Part shown: positions 1-13,900 of the stretch, in pieces
How positions within the stretch are numbered: position 1 is the first letter of the stretch
Layout: the number at the start of each line of letters is the position of its first letter
Assembly (NCBI GenBank): GCA_000181795.3
Contig: CM012954.1
Location: 849,557-913,556, forward strand
Direction of reading: 5' to 3'
Source of the DNA: Trichinella spiralis
Taxonomy: Eukaryota; Nematoda; Enoplea; Trichinellida; Trichinellidae
DNA: 64,000 nt
Notes under the pieces: generated by a model
Seen by the model: only the letters and a program-made list of their open reading frames with translations
Database searches by the model: none
What the model was told of the DNA's origin: nothing
Made by a program: the position numbers and the translations under genes

Positions 1-326
1 TCGTAATCGCTTGCTCGGCACTGAAGCGTCAGTACAGGAAAATTTTATTTGGAACCAACAACCACCGCGCTAACTGTACAGAAATCATATACTTGAAAAT
101 TAGTGAAGAGACTGCGCGACAAAGAGTGAACAACCGTCAGGATCATTTTTTCCCGTCAAAATTAATAGCTAGTCAGTTTGAAGCACTACAGCCACCAGAA
201 GCTGATGAATGTAGTTGTGTAGTTGAGATAAACGCCAATATGGAACTGAAAAATGTCATCAGTTCTGCTGTTGAACATTTTCAAAAATGTACTAGGTCAA
301 AACAGCAGAAACATCCAACTAGGTGA
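1..326 (+). CDS. IDNK: Gluconokinase, C-terminal part (partial at window edge)
   Basis: The gene is cut by the window start; the reading frame is open from base 3 to the TGA at 324-326. It encodes about 107 C-terminal residues. Gluconokinase phosphorylates D-gluconate to 6-phosphogluconate in the cytosol, feeding the pentose phosphate pathway. Recognisable family blocks, in order, are VIACSALKRQYR (the CSALKRxYR block after the P-loop half), IIYLKIS, RQDHFFPSKLIASQFEALQPP (family: GHFFxxxLLxSQFxTLExP) and a weakly conserved C-terminal helix. The usual Gly-His of the GHFF block is Asp-His here (QDHFF). The N-terminal P-loop lies outside the window. No intron is needed in this part. The stop is 114 bp from the 3' end of the convergent small membrane-protein gene. 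Family assignment is from remembered conserved motifs; I am fairly confident. Confidence 0.85.
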   Translation, partial: VIACSALKRQYRKILFGTNNHRANCTEIIYLKISEETARQRVNNRQDHFFPSKLIASQFEALQPPEADECSCVVEINANMELKNVISSAVEHFQKCTRSKQQKHPTR

Positions 327-439
327 AAGTATTCCTTAGCTTTCTCCAATCTCGCCTAGCATTCTCAACACCGACATAAGCTGCGCCTATATCAATTTTA
401 TCCATGTTAATTTGGTGCCATTTAACGAGTTATCTTTAC

Positions 440-625
440 TTAAATGAATAAACAAATAAATGCCCACCATGTCATACCTGCAGCTAACGAATAATAAATT
501 ATTCGGGTAGTGCGCTTGAATGTCGGGTTAGTTCTAGCCGCATATGCAAAATAGCCCGCGAAACCAGCACACGTAACTAAAGAAATCAAAGCACAGCTTT
601 GACATACTTGATTCTCTGCGTCCAT
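440..625 (-). CDS. Small two-helix membrane protein, DMAC1/DUF4536-like
   Basis: A 61-residue single-exon ORF with ATG at 625 and TAA at 440. It starts with a short polar segment containing a CQSC pair. It then has two hydrophobic segments, roughly residues 10-30 and 42-61, separated by a basic turn (RTNPTFKRTTR). A CxxC motif followed by two membrane helices and an AARTNP/ARKP-type loop resembles the C-terminal half of DMAC1 (TMEM261), an assembly factor of the distal membrane arm of mitochondrial complex I. That link is inferred from motif layout, not proven. The bases just upstream of the ATG on the coding strand are a T-run ending in TAG. This is an excellent splice acceptor abutting the start codon, suggesting a 5'-UTR intron or spliced-leader addition. 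It could instead be an unrelated short membrane protein. Confidence 0.6.
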   Translation of the reverse strand: MDAENQVCQSCALISLVTCAGFAGYFAYAARTNPTFKRTTRIIYYSLAAGMTWWAFICLFI

Positions 626-1204
626 CTAAAAAAAAGTATCAAGAAAATATTATAAATCTTACAGAACTGTGTGTAATAAAATGATACCGTTCTTAACAGA
701 AGAAAAGAAAATGCTTGAGGCGTATTTTTCTTTCCAGTAAACGCAAAAAATTAATCGGTTAAAATGTAAAATTCAAGAAAAAACAACAAAACAGTGCTTA
801 AACTTTTGTGAGTCTGTGGCTAAAAATTTCCTAAAAAATCATTTTTGTTAATATTAATTCAGCATTTCCAATATTCATAAATTAAAAGCTGCAAAAAATA
901 ATGTTCTTTCACTAAAGTTATAGAATTCCGTATAAGCTTGTGTATTCATTTTTGTTCGATACTATTTTATTCTCAAATTTTCTATAAAACTGAAATAGTG
1001 TACCAACTTTGTATGACCATTCGAATATGGTTACAATTCACTGAAAATACGGAAAAAATTCTATGAATTCTGACATTTAAACAATATCCTTACATTAATC
1101 ATTATTCTGAATAACATGTAAAAATAAGATGACTAACCATACAAATAAAAAAGGAAATATTAAATATGAAAAGTTATAATTAATTAGTAATACTTAATAC
1201 AATT

Positions 1205-2125
1205 TCATGATACAAGTTCATCAGGGTGAACAGAACGCTTCGAAGTTACAAGAGACTGTTGCGTAACATCAATCGGTAATGCTTTACGCATGTCTAAATA
1301 AAAATATGATTAGAACATTAAAAAAATGAACTGCATATATATTCAAAATATACCGTATGCATCTTCTTCCTGATCGCCCGAATAATAACCAATTACTCGG
1401 CGGTACAGAGCGTAACCCTGTGATAAATAAATGTCGACAGCCAAGCGATTGCTTACGCGTACGTACAAGTCAACATAATAAGCATTTTTTCTATAATAAA
1501 CATAAAAAACAATAATTACGCATTAAGAAAGTCAAACTTTTAACTCACTTTTCAGAAACGTCTTCTAAAGCAGCAATCAGCTTTACTGCGCTACCCAAAC
1601 GACGATATCTGCAATCGACTGAAACGGCAGTCACGTGACCATGCAAATTTTCTCCGTCTCCTTCTGTTTTGCCCATGACTGTAAAGAATAAAAACTTCAC
1701 AATGTTCACTGGTCAGCTAACAGAATGCACATCAAACATACTATAACCCATGAGTTCGCCATTATGATTTTCTGCAACCAAAAACTGATCTGGCCACTGA
1801 GACAAATAATGCAGATAAAAGTTCAAAGAGTACTAAAATTTAAGCGACTCATTGATTTGAAAGAACAAACTGAAACAAATAAAGCAAACTGAAAAGATTT
1901 TTAAACCCATATAATTCTGTTAATGACAAAAATAACGGACTACGCACATCATGCATCTATATATTTGAGGTATAAAACAAAATAATTACCGTCTCCGTTA
2001 GCGGATCAAGATTTCTAAAATATAAATTGAAAAATTACATATAAATATGTGTTAAATATTTTTTCTACTTACATTCGAGTAAATTCAAACAAATCGGTGC
2101 ATCTGAATTGACGCAAGTACGTCAT
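1205..2125 (-). CDS. NAA20: N-alpha-acetyltransferase 20 (NatB catalytic subunit)
   Basis: Six exons join in phase to 174 residues: 2073-2125, 1990-2014, 1742-1832, 1549-1678, 1354-1490, 1205-1293. NAA20 is the catalytic subunit of NatB. It acetylates co-translationally exposed Met-Asp/Glu/Asn/Gln N-termini at the ribosome together with NAA25. Diagnostic blocks are NLDPLTET after the N-terminal helix, then LSQWPDQFLVAENHNGELMG. The GNAT acetyl-CoA loop follows (HGHVTAVSVDCRYRRLGSA, with the R/Q-x-x-G-x-A type turn). After it come YYVDLYVRVSNRLAVDIY, GYALYRRVIGYYSGD, and EDAYDMRKALP near the C-terminus. Length matches the family (about 178 in human). All introns are GT-AG. The start is the only in-frame ATG before the conserved T-x-LR-x-F segment. 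Confidence is very high because the whole protein aligns. Confidence 0.95.
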
Positions 2126-3214
2126 AATAAAAATCGCAAATGATATACTATTGCTTCCAAAATAAAATCTGCCTAAAAGTTCCAACATGAACAATTTTAA
2201 ATAAAAAAATTCAAAATAAATAATAAAATTTTATTTACTTCAATAAGATCAAGCTTATTCAAAAAATTCTTACAAGACCGAAAAATTATACACACTGGTC
2301 TACTTGCAGATGTTGAATGGTGGTTTACTCTGAATTCATTTATAAACAAACCAAGAAACATGTTTAAGCTTAAATTTTCTATCTCACAGAAAGCCATTTA
2401 GTTCATTTATCCACAATTTTCATCAAATAAAATTCTCAGAAACAACAACCTTACCATAGTTTTTACAGATAATGAAATATTATTATTCATACGGTATCTA
2501 CAAAATTACTTAGGTATTGCTAAACACTTTAGTTTCATTTGTAATTTATTTGAAAACCTCTTTTACGCTCATTTTCAATTTATTGCATATTCCAATCAAT
2601 ATTCACTTTTAATAAGTTATACTGTAATTTTATTACAATAGTGATTATAAAGTACAATTTAAAAATTTAACTCGCTGTTGATTGCACAACACCAATTTTG
2701 ATTTTTAAAAATAATTTTTAACGTATTTCATAAAGTACTTAATTCTTTTTTTACAATTTAATACTTTTATGAAACAAGTAGAACAATGCACAATACAAAA
2801 GCACAAGATGAAGTTATTTCCAGTAATCATAATGGAGTTTTGCACACTTATTTCCGTTCTGACATATATTTTCATTAAACAATAAATTTCACACTACTTG
2901 AAACCTTTATTTCCAACAAATTTCAACTGCTCAGAAAGCAATAAGCATGGAGTAAAAACATGTCTCCAGCGCACGTTAAAATAATTCTTGCAGCAATTTT
3001 CATTTCAACTGAACCTTAACCTCAGATAAACCTATTTCAATCTACCTAATCATGTCGGTCTGCAAATAAATGACTACTTTCATCATACCGACTGACCATA
3101 AATCTCAACGTGATGCAAAAATTACTTGCCCGCTGCATACTGTCACAAACCTAATGCCATAATAAATAATGCAATTACTACTTTTGACCAACTAACAATG
3201 CAATTAAATATTTC
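2126..3214. other. Intergenic, between NAA20 and ACAA2
   Basis: AT-rich sequence between the NAA20 start and the ACAA2 stop, which lie on the same strand. It should hold the ACAA2 3' UTR and the NAA20 promoter. The short ORF in this stretch (2197-2397, minus) has no recognisable motif and no splice-supported partner. I see no RNA gene or repeat. Confidence 0.5.
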
Positions 3215-4917
3215 TTAGGCAGATACATTTTCAAGAATCATAGCTATGCCTTGACCACCACCGATGCAAGCCGAGCCCAATCCGTATTTCAAATTTCGAC
3301 GTCTAAAACAATCAACGGAAGTCATTGATAATAAAACAAAAATAAAAACAAGCAAATCAGAAGGTGAACCTCAATTCATGCATGAGATGAACGACAATGC
3401 GATTTCCTGACGTGGCCAGCGGATGTCCAAGAGCAATGGCACCACCGTTAACATTCGTTTTATCCGGATCCAGCTTCAATTCCCTTTCAACTACCGCACA
3501 TTGGGATGCAAACGCTTCATTCACCTAAACGTGAAAAATAAAGTGAAAAAACTAGAACTTATGATAACAGGGCAACACTACGTTGTTCACTTTCATTATA
3601 TAAGTAAAATAAAAATAAACGGAAAACTGAATAACCAACTATTTTAAAATATTCATACTTCAACAAGATCCATATCCTTCAAGTTCATCTGCACTTTCTC
3701 CATAAGACCTTTGACAGCAGGAACGGGTCCAATGCCCATAATGCTTGGATCGCAACCGCTGACATTCCAACCGATAATTTTTACCAGTGGAGTCAAATGA
3801 TAATCTTTGACTGCTTTTTCAGATGCAACAATAACTGCCGATGCACCATCACATATACCGGACGCATTGCCAGCCGTGACAATTCCACCTTTTTTAAAAG
3901 CGGAAGGCAATTTTCCCAGAATTTCCATTGAAGTTTCGCGAGGATGTTCATCGACCTCGAAATTCTCTTCGCCTTTTTTTGTTTTCACCTTCACTGGCAC
4001 AATTTCCTGCTTGAAGTAGCCATTGTTATTTGCTTAAAATAGAAAGAAAAAAAATAAAGCATTTGTGTGCGTGTGTGTGATGTATTTTAAAATTTATTTT
4101 ATCACCAAGTCTCCATCTGGTTTGTGATCGAAGGGCCAGCTCGTCCGCCTGCTGGCGAGTTATTCCAAACTTAGTGGCAATTGTCTCGGCTGTCATACCC
4201 ATCGGTGCACCAACGAAAGTATCAGTCAATGTTTCCATAAGAGTGTCATAGAGCTTGCAAAATAAAACAATGTCAGAACATAAAACTTCAAAATTAAAAA
4301 AAAATAATATCCAACCCCAAGTTTTGCACCAAACTTGGTGCCGAAACGAACGTCACGAACAGCATATGTCGCCTGACTCATACTTTCTGATCCTCCAGCA
4401 ATTACAACGTTACTGTCACCAACCATGATCTCCTTAAACATGAAATATTATTACGTTTTCCATTTCAACAACAGCAAGTGAAAACAAAACTGCTTTGACT
4501 TACACGGGCTGCATCGATGATGGACTGAAACCCTGAACCGCAAAGACGATTTACGGACATGGCCGGAACATGAATCGGAAGACCCATGCGAAGAGTTACA
4601 TGTCGGGCCAAATAACCTGCATCGTCAGAAGCATGAATACAGTTGCCAAATATGACTGAGTTAACATTATTCGGAGAAACCCCAGAAGCCTCCAAAGCCG
4701 CTCGTGCCACAATCTCGCCCATGTCAATTGGTGTATGATTTTTCAATTTTCCTCCATATGCTCCAAAAGCAGTTCTCTTTCCAGCGACAATAAAAACATC
4801 TAAAATACCAAAGTATGATGACAGTGAATAATTTGAAACATTACACGCGCAACAGTTTATAATTATCAACATTTCACACGCCTTACCAGCGTAAAAATGC
4901 AACGAAAAACTTTTCAC
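3215..4917 (-). CDS. ACAA2: 3-ketoacyl-CoA thiolase, mitochondrial (acetyl-CoA acyltransferase 2)
   Basis: Seven exons join in phase to 402 residues: 4887-4917, 4504-4799, 4316-4432, 4106-4253, 3659-4032, 3370-3524, 3215-3302. The enzyme cleaves 3-ketoacyl-CoA with CoA to acetyl-CoA and a shortened acyl-CoA in mitochondrial beta-oxidation. Visible landmarks are [16 protein letters not shown] at the start, the nucleophilic cysteine in [16 protein letters not shown], a [10 protein letters not shown] block, [22 protein letters not shown], the catalytic histidine in GHPLATSG, and the second catalytic cysteine in [10 protein letters not shown]. The overall pattern matches ACAA2 rather than the SCP2 or ACAT1 families. 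The GHPLG signature reads GHPLA here. The N-terminal extension before the thiolase core is only about ten residues, as in other ACAA2 proteins whose targeting signal is not cleaved. Length is near the human 397. Confidence 0.95.
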
Positions 4918-7900
4918 TTAAATGTGATTTACGGACAATAATACGAAATATTTGAATATGAAAACTTAATTAACTTATGTTTCAAAAATAATAAAAAAAC
5001 TTTTAAATGGCATAAATATACTTGAAATTCAAATTAACTACAGTATCAAGAAAGTCAGCAATGCTGTCCAGTTGAAAGTAATGTTTAACAAATAAAAATG
5101 TAGCAGCAGAATATAGAATTACTTTAAAATTTATTTTACATAATAAAAAAACTGAATGACTCACTCTGAGGTAACGGGCGCATTGTGATGGAAGTATCAA
5201 GTCAAAAAATAACAACAACTTTGCGGAGAATACTGTTAATATATTCTTGTTATGAAAGTAGAATTCTGAAATGAAAAAAAATATTAAATATGCATGTTCA
5301 ATGACTGAAAATATCTGTTTAATTTGAAACTGTTTGCTCGTCATAAATTCTAAATTTTGCAGAGAATTGCAATTCAAAAACAAGCCCAACACTGTAAACA
5401 AAAACCGACCATTTCACATCAACTGCAAATAGCAGCAAAACTAAAATATATCAAAGATTTCATTTCATTAAGTTATTTTTATCTTACATGGACAACTATG
5501 TCAAAATTTATTTCAAATCATCCGTCAAATAAAACAAACGTCACATCCTGAGAACAGTCAAATAACGACTGATCAAACATTTTGTATTTACCCAAAATTT
5601 TCAAACAACTAATTTAAACAAGTTTACAGTATCTACGATGATTTCAGCTGAAATTCCATTGAATAAATTGCATCAAAAGTCATCTTATACTATATATAAC
5701 TGACAGAGTATTAAAATTAAAAAAACTGTAGTGTAATAACTGTAAAAATAATAATAAAAGCAAGCTATGCACATATCGTGTTTTTCATTCAAAAATGTTC
5801 ACCACTTGTCATAAATCTAACCAGCAAGGAAAGCTAAAAATAACTGTTTCTACTTTTGCAACTAATTCTACACAGTAAATGTATCATGTTTACAAAATTG
5901 CATTCATTTAATCTGAATTCAGTAAATTAATTCGTGTGCAATGAAAGGAAAGAAAAAAAATTTTCAAAAATTGTCTGCAACAAATACCATTTCCTTTAAA
6001 ATGCAATAATTCTTAAGATTTTCGGTTGCAACTACAAATTTCGCTAATAATTTGCTTATTGGCAGTTTTAAAATAAAATTATTCAAAAAAATTAATAGGG
6101 CTTACTTAATTAAATTTAAACAAAACAATCTAAAAAAGCATACTCAATTTCAAAGGAGAAAAGAAGCACGTATCGGAAAATGCAGCAAATAGTGGAAACA
6201 CGTATTTGCAAGTCTGCCGGGTCAACAGATGCTGTACGCCAAGCAAATGACTGCATTTGTTACATTTAAGAAACTCAGGATAACTAACAATTGTTATGAT
6301 TAATTGAAGCACACGACACAAGTAGAAATAGTTAATTTGCAAATTTAAATGAATCTTATGCAATAAGTGCATCATAATTAACCATCTTTTTGACAAACAT
6401 GAAAAAGCAAAATAAAATTGCTCCCTTACATTTTCAAAGTTATGGAAACATATTCAATTCATATTTATACATAAACCTGCATGAAAAGAAAGTATGATCA
6501 TAAGAAGTTAATAGTAAAAACTGTTAGTAAAAATGCTGGGATGACGCGCAAACTGCAACCAATGTTGGTAAATTATAAAATGAGTTATTTAGGTTGTAAA
6601 TAGTGGAATAAAATTTTTTAAGCGTAAAATATCTAAAAAGTTGTTCCTTTTGTACTTTTAGAAAAATTACAGTACTTCTAAGGCTACAGTGGATGTGAGA
6701 ATTGAAACATTTTATTTAATATACGGTTCCGAAAAAGTTTTGACATTAAAAATGTTACATTCTGATGTAGTCAATATCCAAGTTCTGTTCAACGCTTCAA
6801 TGAATTTCACAGTACAAAATAAAAAAACTGTAAATAGTATTAGTAGTAGCATATAATAAATAACAAGTTACAAATTAAAATTTGATCTCCCCTCATATTT
6901 TGCAGAAGGATACTCTAAAGCAAACTTTATATTCCACAAAAACAACAACAGCAACGTGTACTTTGAAAAATTTATTAAATCACGAGACAGATTATCATTA
7001 TTAAATCCTTTCGACTGAAAATGTAAAACAGACAAATGTGGTGATTGCATAAAATGCATTTGAGGTAACAAGTATCAAAGAGAGTTTCCTTTTTGGACTG
7101 TGGGGTGGTCTTTTGGTACTGCTCAACAATAATCTCGTTGGTTGGCAAAGTTTCTTATTAAACGGATGATTATGAACGAGAATTTGTTGCACCATTTAAT
7201 AAAACTTTTTCTTATATAAAATTCATGTCAAATTGGCGTAAAATTCCTTGGCATACTTATTATGCCTTTTATGTTTCCACGGTTTGAAATCAACATTGAA
7301 ATCACAATATTATCACCAGCACAATCGAAATTTGTGCAACAATTTCAAAACAGTCAACTGCTATCTGTTTTTCCATTCTTTTCTCACCACTGCAGTCATA
7401 TTGTTATGTATCCATTAATAACTTAATCTTAATGCAATAACCATCACAACGTTGCTTCAAATTCACCAGAAAAAAGACACTTCATCTCAACGTAGTATCG
7501 TTGAACTTGCTTTATAATAATTCATGACATTAAACTGTCAATAAGGCAAGAAAACTGAAATGTCAGCTTTTGGCAAATTTTCCAAACATTAATTTAAAAA
7601 TTGTGTGCCTCTTGCAAAGCAGCAGCTGTTTTGCAAAGCTTCACGATGCCGTTGGAGGTTCTTTTTCCTTCCCATTGCGGAAGAGCAACTGAAAATCATT
7701 GCTTCTTCAACATTCATTAATAGAAATAAACAAAAGAATATAAATTATGATAAAAAGATGCAAAAAGCGATAAAAGTTTTTCCTTGAAATTACTGGAAAC
7801 AAGTGACGACGAAATATTTCCGTCCCGAGTGACAGAAACAAATCAACTGCAGCATTTGCGAAACAGCTTGCTCACATTGGATTTTTCATGGCAGCAATTT

Positions 7901-10900
7901 TGAAACGTTCATAACAATATTGAGTATTAATCAAGCTGTTTCAATAAAATCATCATCATCATCACCTAAACTGAACGTTATTTATTTTCACATTTCTTCA
8001 TATAAGATAATTTTCCAGTAAAACAAATGCTAACAACATGAATTATTCAATGTTGTTCGTATTATAATAATACGAATATGTTGCCATACTGACGCGGTTG
8101 AAATTAATGATCATTTGTTTCTTTTCTACAATTGATAAATCTGTCCACATGAAAAAATAATAAATCTAAAGTTTAAATTATGTCATTTTAAACTGCATGG
8201 GAGAAATTGACAATTTTATTGCTTTATCAATGCGCATACGTTGAAAAGAATTAAAATGAAAAAGCAATCCTATAAGCGATTGTAAGATAGCATCAGATGG
8301 CAACCTGGTTTAACAGTGTGTGTAACTATGGTTTTCATTCGCGTTAAGTTATCCCCTGCGTATAGCAAAAAAATTATGTAATTTTCTTTTCAGAATTACT
8401 TCTCTATTTTTTAAAATAACTTATTCACGAATGTATTATTGTGTGGACGAATAAAAACAACAAGAAAAATGATTAATTTTTCATCGGTAATATTGACAAT
8501 TTTAGCTTGTCGCAGTGCTTTCAAAGTCTCATACTGTAAAAATGCAAACTTGCCAAACTGACATTGCTGTGCAGTTTCGCAGATACATTTCCACGAATTT
8601 AGCTGAACATAACTATTAAATTAAACAATATAATGTAGAAAATCTGAAATTACAGTATTTAAAAGTAATTCATATAACATAAAATGATTTTCAGGAGTAA
8701 TGTAGAATAGAGAAAACTTTTTACTGACATTTTTGATTAGAAAAATTAAAAGTTGCAGCATTTTGATTTTATTGTTTCATTAATTATTCTTTTCGTCATA
8801 TTAAACTAAAGTACTTATTAAAGTTTTTGTAATCTGATGATCAGCCATGTAAAATGCAATAAATGCAACTGATATGGACAAATGTTTCGTCAGGAATTAA
8901 GGAAAAAAGGCTTTTATTTAAATTCCTACTTTTGCACAAAGTATTACGAACTAAAATTGATTTTTTACCACTGCAATTTAGTAATTTAGTTGAAAATGAA
9001 ATCAGTGAACCAAAGATTCAATTATTGAAATAATGATAATAATAAGAATAAATAAAATTTCAAATTTAATCTCATTAAATTCTATCTCTATAAACAAGTT
9101 GAATTAAAAAATATGCAGCACAGTAATTGTTTACATGTAAGCTCTCTTTTGCTAAATTTAAAATTTTGTGCTGACTGAAGAACAAAAAACAATAATCATA
9201 TGGTAATCAAATGCCAAATTAGAACTTTCTTGACGTCACTAGCTTACAAGATATGCCGTGTAGTTACAATTCAATCATTTTATGACAACAATCTTTCTGT
9301 TTCGCCTTATAATCAAATATGCAGCTTTCATATTTTCTACTCTTTATTTAATTTATGAAGCCAATTTCTTTTTATCATTTCTTTTACATTTCATTATTTA
9401 AAATACTGACATAGAAAAAAAATATTTTCAGATATTACATGTTAAGTATAAATGGTATGAATTTACAGTTCAATATATTCAGTACATTTAATTCAATCAT
9501 ATTATAAAAAGATTGAATAAATTTCTTTGTTTGATAAACGATTCGCTAATTTTTCACTGAAAATAATGATTTTTCACAAAAAAGACTAACAACATAAAGT
9601 GTTCAAATTTTAAATTGAATTTAGTTCAAGAATTGGAAAATTGGACAGATTTTTAGAATAGAAACAAGTTAACTGCGATTAGAAAAGCAGCTTTTGTTTC
9701 ACTTCTCCGTTCCTAAGAGCAGCAAAATGCTAAAATGCAAAGTGTTACGTTGAAATATGATTGATAGTTACTAATGATGGATAACTTTACACGATGTAAA
9801 AGTCTCATTGAAAGCAGAAAAATTATTTTTTCAAATATATTTCAAGTCGTTGAATATAAGGCTCGATGAAATGAGTACTTTTCGAGATAGGTTCCTTACC
9901 AAAATTAAATCCATAAATTGCAAAACACATAAAAAGAAGTATGCAGAAATTTGCATTTTGGTTACAGTAATGAAAAAATTCACCTCAATTTTGAAACTGT
10001 TTTCCATGTGTTATTAATTATCAAGTGTATTAATTTTTGTTTTTCAGGTTGTTTTGAAACATTATCTTTAAAATGACCAATTGTATTATAAATTTTAAAG
10101 ATTAGCAAAATTGTTGTCTTGTTTACAAAATGGGCTATGAATTTAGAAGCAAATGAATTGTCCAATGATGCTTTCAGGGGCAACCAGGAAAAGCTATTTT
10201 GGAGACTATTTTAAACGATAATTAACTTAGTCTTTTCTGTCAGTATGACACGTTCTTCGGTCTGTCACTTGTCGTCTGTGGTCAATCGATCCTCAGAGAA
10301 TGTTGATTTGAAAGAGTCGACTATATGCGCAGCCTTTACGATCATGTTACTCTGAATTGGACTGCCCGACAGACGGTCTGCTCATCCATTCCAGTTCTCA
10401 TCCTCCTTTCGCCTTTTAGATATTCAAATCACAAATACCACTTTATAACACAATATCCTCATTTAAAAGTATTTGTCATTTGCTTCACCTGGTAAGCTGT
10501 TTGAATCTTGTTATCAAATTATTCCAATCTCAGGTAATAATGCAGATTTACACAATTTATTATGGTAAAATGCTAATTCCTTTAGATTTAATAATGAAAT
10601 TCAAATTTATCATCGCAAATATACAAGATATTCGTAATTTTGATAAATAACAAAAATAAACTATGATCTAAAATTGTGCTATTGTACTATGGAATTCTGT
10701 AAGCTGTGATTCACCTTATGCACCGTTTTGATGATTTTTGTATAAAAAATTGTAATAAATGATCAAGAGCATGTTTTCATTAAATATTAGTGAAAAAAGT
10801 TATAAAATAATTACAAACTTTAGCCAACAGTTAAATCTGGAAAATTTGAATGAAATTAATTAACTGAACCACTGACATCATCAATTGGCTCAGAAAAAAT

Positions 10901-13900
10901 AGAAAATTGTTGACGTCAAATTTTGCATAAATATTTAAAATAATAAATATCAGATTGTTTCCATTATTATTTCAAATAAATGAAGTGATGATAGAATTTT
11001 TAAATTAGAAAAACAATCAACTGCATTTAAATATTGTTATTATTATTATTATCACTTTTACTTTCTCATGTATTAAAAAAATTTACATCATAAATCAGCG
11101 TCATTTATGCATGAACAAAGCACATATTGTTATGATCATTATTAGCATGCAATAAAGTAGAAAATAGTAAAGAATGAAGTACACATATCATATAGCGTTT
11201 TTCATAATAGAAAAGCATGAGTATTTGAAATTATAATTACATTTTGTAAATTAGAAAAAGAAATCAATTGAAAAGAATGTTTTGACTTGAAGTTAGCAAC
11301 GAGATTTTTGAAAAAATAATGAATTTTTGTTAATATAAAAATCAACATACATTTCACGTAAAAAATTAAGTTATTTACATAAAAATTACATTCTGCCAAA
11401 TTTTTAATCACATGATTTAACAAAAAAATAATAAGAATCATATAAGAACGGTGCATTGAAAAATAAATGAAATTAATATGTAAATTTGGATTATTTAAAA
11501 CACACTTTTCAACTATTTTACAATCCAAACACATTTCTCATTCTTTTAAGCTATAAGAAGTTATAAGTTGTATATAAGCTTATAAGAAATTTTTTTTTCA
11601 TCGTCAACCTTAGTCGTATAGTTCTCATCATTGAAACGGTGAAACTTTGAAAATTATTTTGAATACAATTTTCCCCCTTAAAAATCATAATAATGAGCAT
11701 TTAAAAATTATATACATAATACCAGCGAAACAAAAACTTACAAGCTGAAACTGAATAGCAACTAAAAGTTCGTCCACAATGAAGCTACTTGTGTAGCATT
11801 GAATTATGTATATACAGTACTCCTGATTAATGTTCTTCAACTTTTTAACTTGTAGGCTACAAAATTTTGATGAATTATTCTTATTGATATGAATTATTTT
11901 TTGTAATTGTTTTAAAGGTAATCTATAAAGAAAAGCTAAAGCATGAAATTTTCTAGTAACAATTCATAATTCCAAGAAATTGCAAAACTCATCTCGTAAC
12001 AAAATGCTTGCTTATTTTATACAAAATAGAAATTCTATTTAGTATTTTTTCGCACAATGCTGTCGTGAATAATTAAACACTAGAAAATTTGAGTAATGCG
12101 GATATGTTTACAATTGATTTATTAGTAGCTATTTGAAGAGAACGTATCAGAGATTGGTAAAACAGTGAAAATTAAGTTCGGTTCCGTGAAACATTTTTCT
12201 TTTTCAAAAAAATAATCAATTTACTTGTCAAATGCTTTCTTTGCTAGTTGCCAAGAACAGAAATAGCTTCGATAGCTGTCATCTTTTTTCGGTCAGCTTC
12301 TTTGTATTGACTTAAAAACTCTTTTAAGTGAATGACGATTTCTGTTTCATTTTTCACTACATCGATTGATTTTATCTTTCTATGTATTTACTACATTCAC
12401 ATGTACAAGGATATATTTCCCTTGTTTTTTTTATGTTTTTCATTTACAACTACAATCAATATAGACATATAGATAAATACAAGATGATATTTATTTCAAA
12501 TTTATACATCCGCTTAATGTTGAAACCGTATCGACTGTGAACACTACAATTAAAGATTTATTTGTGTTCTGCTTGCATGTTTGGGAAAAATAAACGAGGA
12601 TCCCCAACTGAGAATGTTTACTTGGCTTTTGCCAAACGGATTATAAAAACTGAGAATCAATCAGAACGAAAGGAAAATTGTGCCCGGTCAAGTGAAGGAC
12701 ACAATGAGCATTGTGGAAGCTTTTATTGGCTTTGACACAATCAGTCAGGATTTGTCATTAGCCTTCTGTTCTTCATTTCAATCAAACACTTGTATTCATT
12801 TCAATAACTACTGCTGTTTAGAAAATCTGAAGATATTTTACAAAATACAAATACTTTATACTTGTTAAAATGACTAATGTTTACAATTGACTTTAAAGTT
12901 AGCGACTTCAATTGAATCTGCATAGGAACATAAAATCATGTGTGACGTAAATTCCAAGTAAGTGTTCAAAGAATTTAGTACATATTTTTCACCACATACA
13001 GAAAAGTATGCAATTGCAAATATGACATGCTTAAGCATCACTTTAAAAACAATGTATACATATGCATACGTACATGTAATGGTAATAGTGGAAGAGATTA
13101 TTGTCTGATCTGTGGATAACTGATGCGATGTAAACACTTTTGTTCATTTTCATTATTTATTACTTTTAAAAGTAGGATTAGCTAATGCAGCTTAATTCAT
13201 CAGGACACTTAACAATAATCTATTTCTACCGCATAAACAAAAATACCTTACTGTGGAAAGTTTAGATTTAGTACTGACAACATTGTGTCTGCAGTTTGAT
13301 TGTAAACTGAAATTATGAGAATATCCAATTAAAATGGACGTATTTTAATGGATTGTACGCTTTATGGCGTGAGCGCATATATGTGAAGTTCAGTTAAATG
13401 CAAATATAAAGCAATAAACTTTAAATGTAATAAAGTAATAAAGAACGGATGGATTCAGATCACTGAAATTGAAAAAGCACTTCTTTGTTTTATTGTCTTT
13501 AAATATTTTATGCTTGATTTCAAATTTCAAAAGAGTAAAATTATTTTTAAAAAAATTAATCAGCTATGCATTATAACGAAGGGGTTTTAATGGTTATCTA
13601 ATACAAATTGTAGCTTCAACGCATTGCGTGTTAGGTAGGAACAATTCAATCTGTTTGCATGTTGAATTTTCTTTTTTATCATTTAATGTTGGAATATAAA
13701 AATTATTAACTGTAATTAATTATTCTATTCCTTTTATTTTATACAACTTTTGACATTTCTGCCAAATGTTAACCATAACAACTGATTTTCATTAATATTT
13801 AAGTTTAAATTTAAATTTAAATGAGTAGAGCAAAGTGACATTGTTTGAAAATTTGCATGTTCAATTGCAATTGATATAATTTTGAAAAATGTAGTGCATT

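Noticed and set aside
5003-5401. 132-codon minus-strand ORF downstream of the gap after ACAA2
   Set aside because: Composition is Phe/Leu/Ile/Asn/Lys-rich as expected from AT-rich noncoding DNA; no motif and no matching splice partners.
7001-7195. Minus-strand ORF with a basic/proline-rich stretch
   Set aside because: No homology recognised, no splice sites joining it to anything, and surrounding DNA is noncoding in composition.
11202-11534. 110-codon minus-strand ORF in the long intergenic region
   Set aside because: Low-complexity translation of AT-rich DNA, no domain, no regulatory or splicing context.
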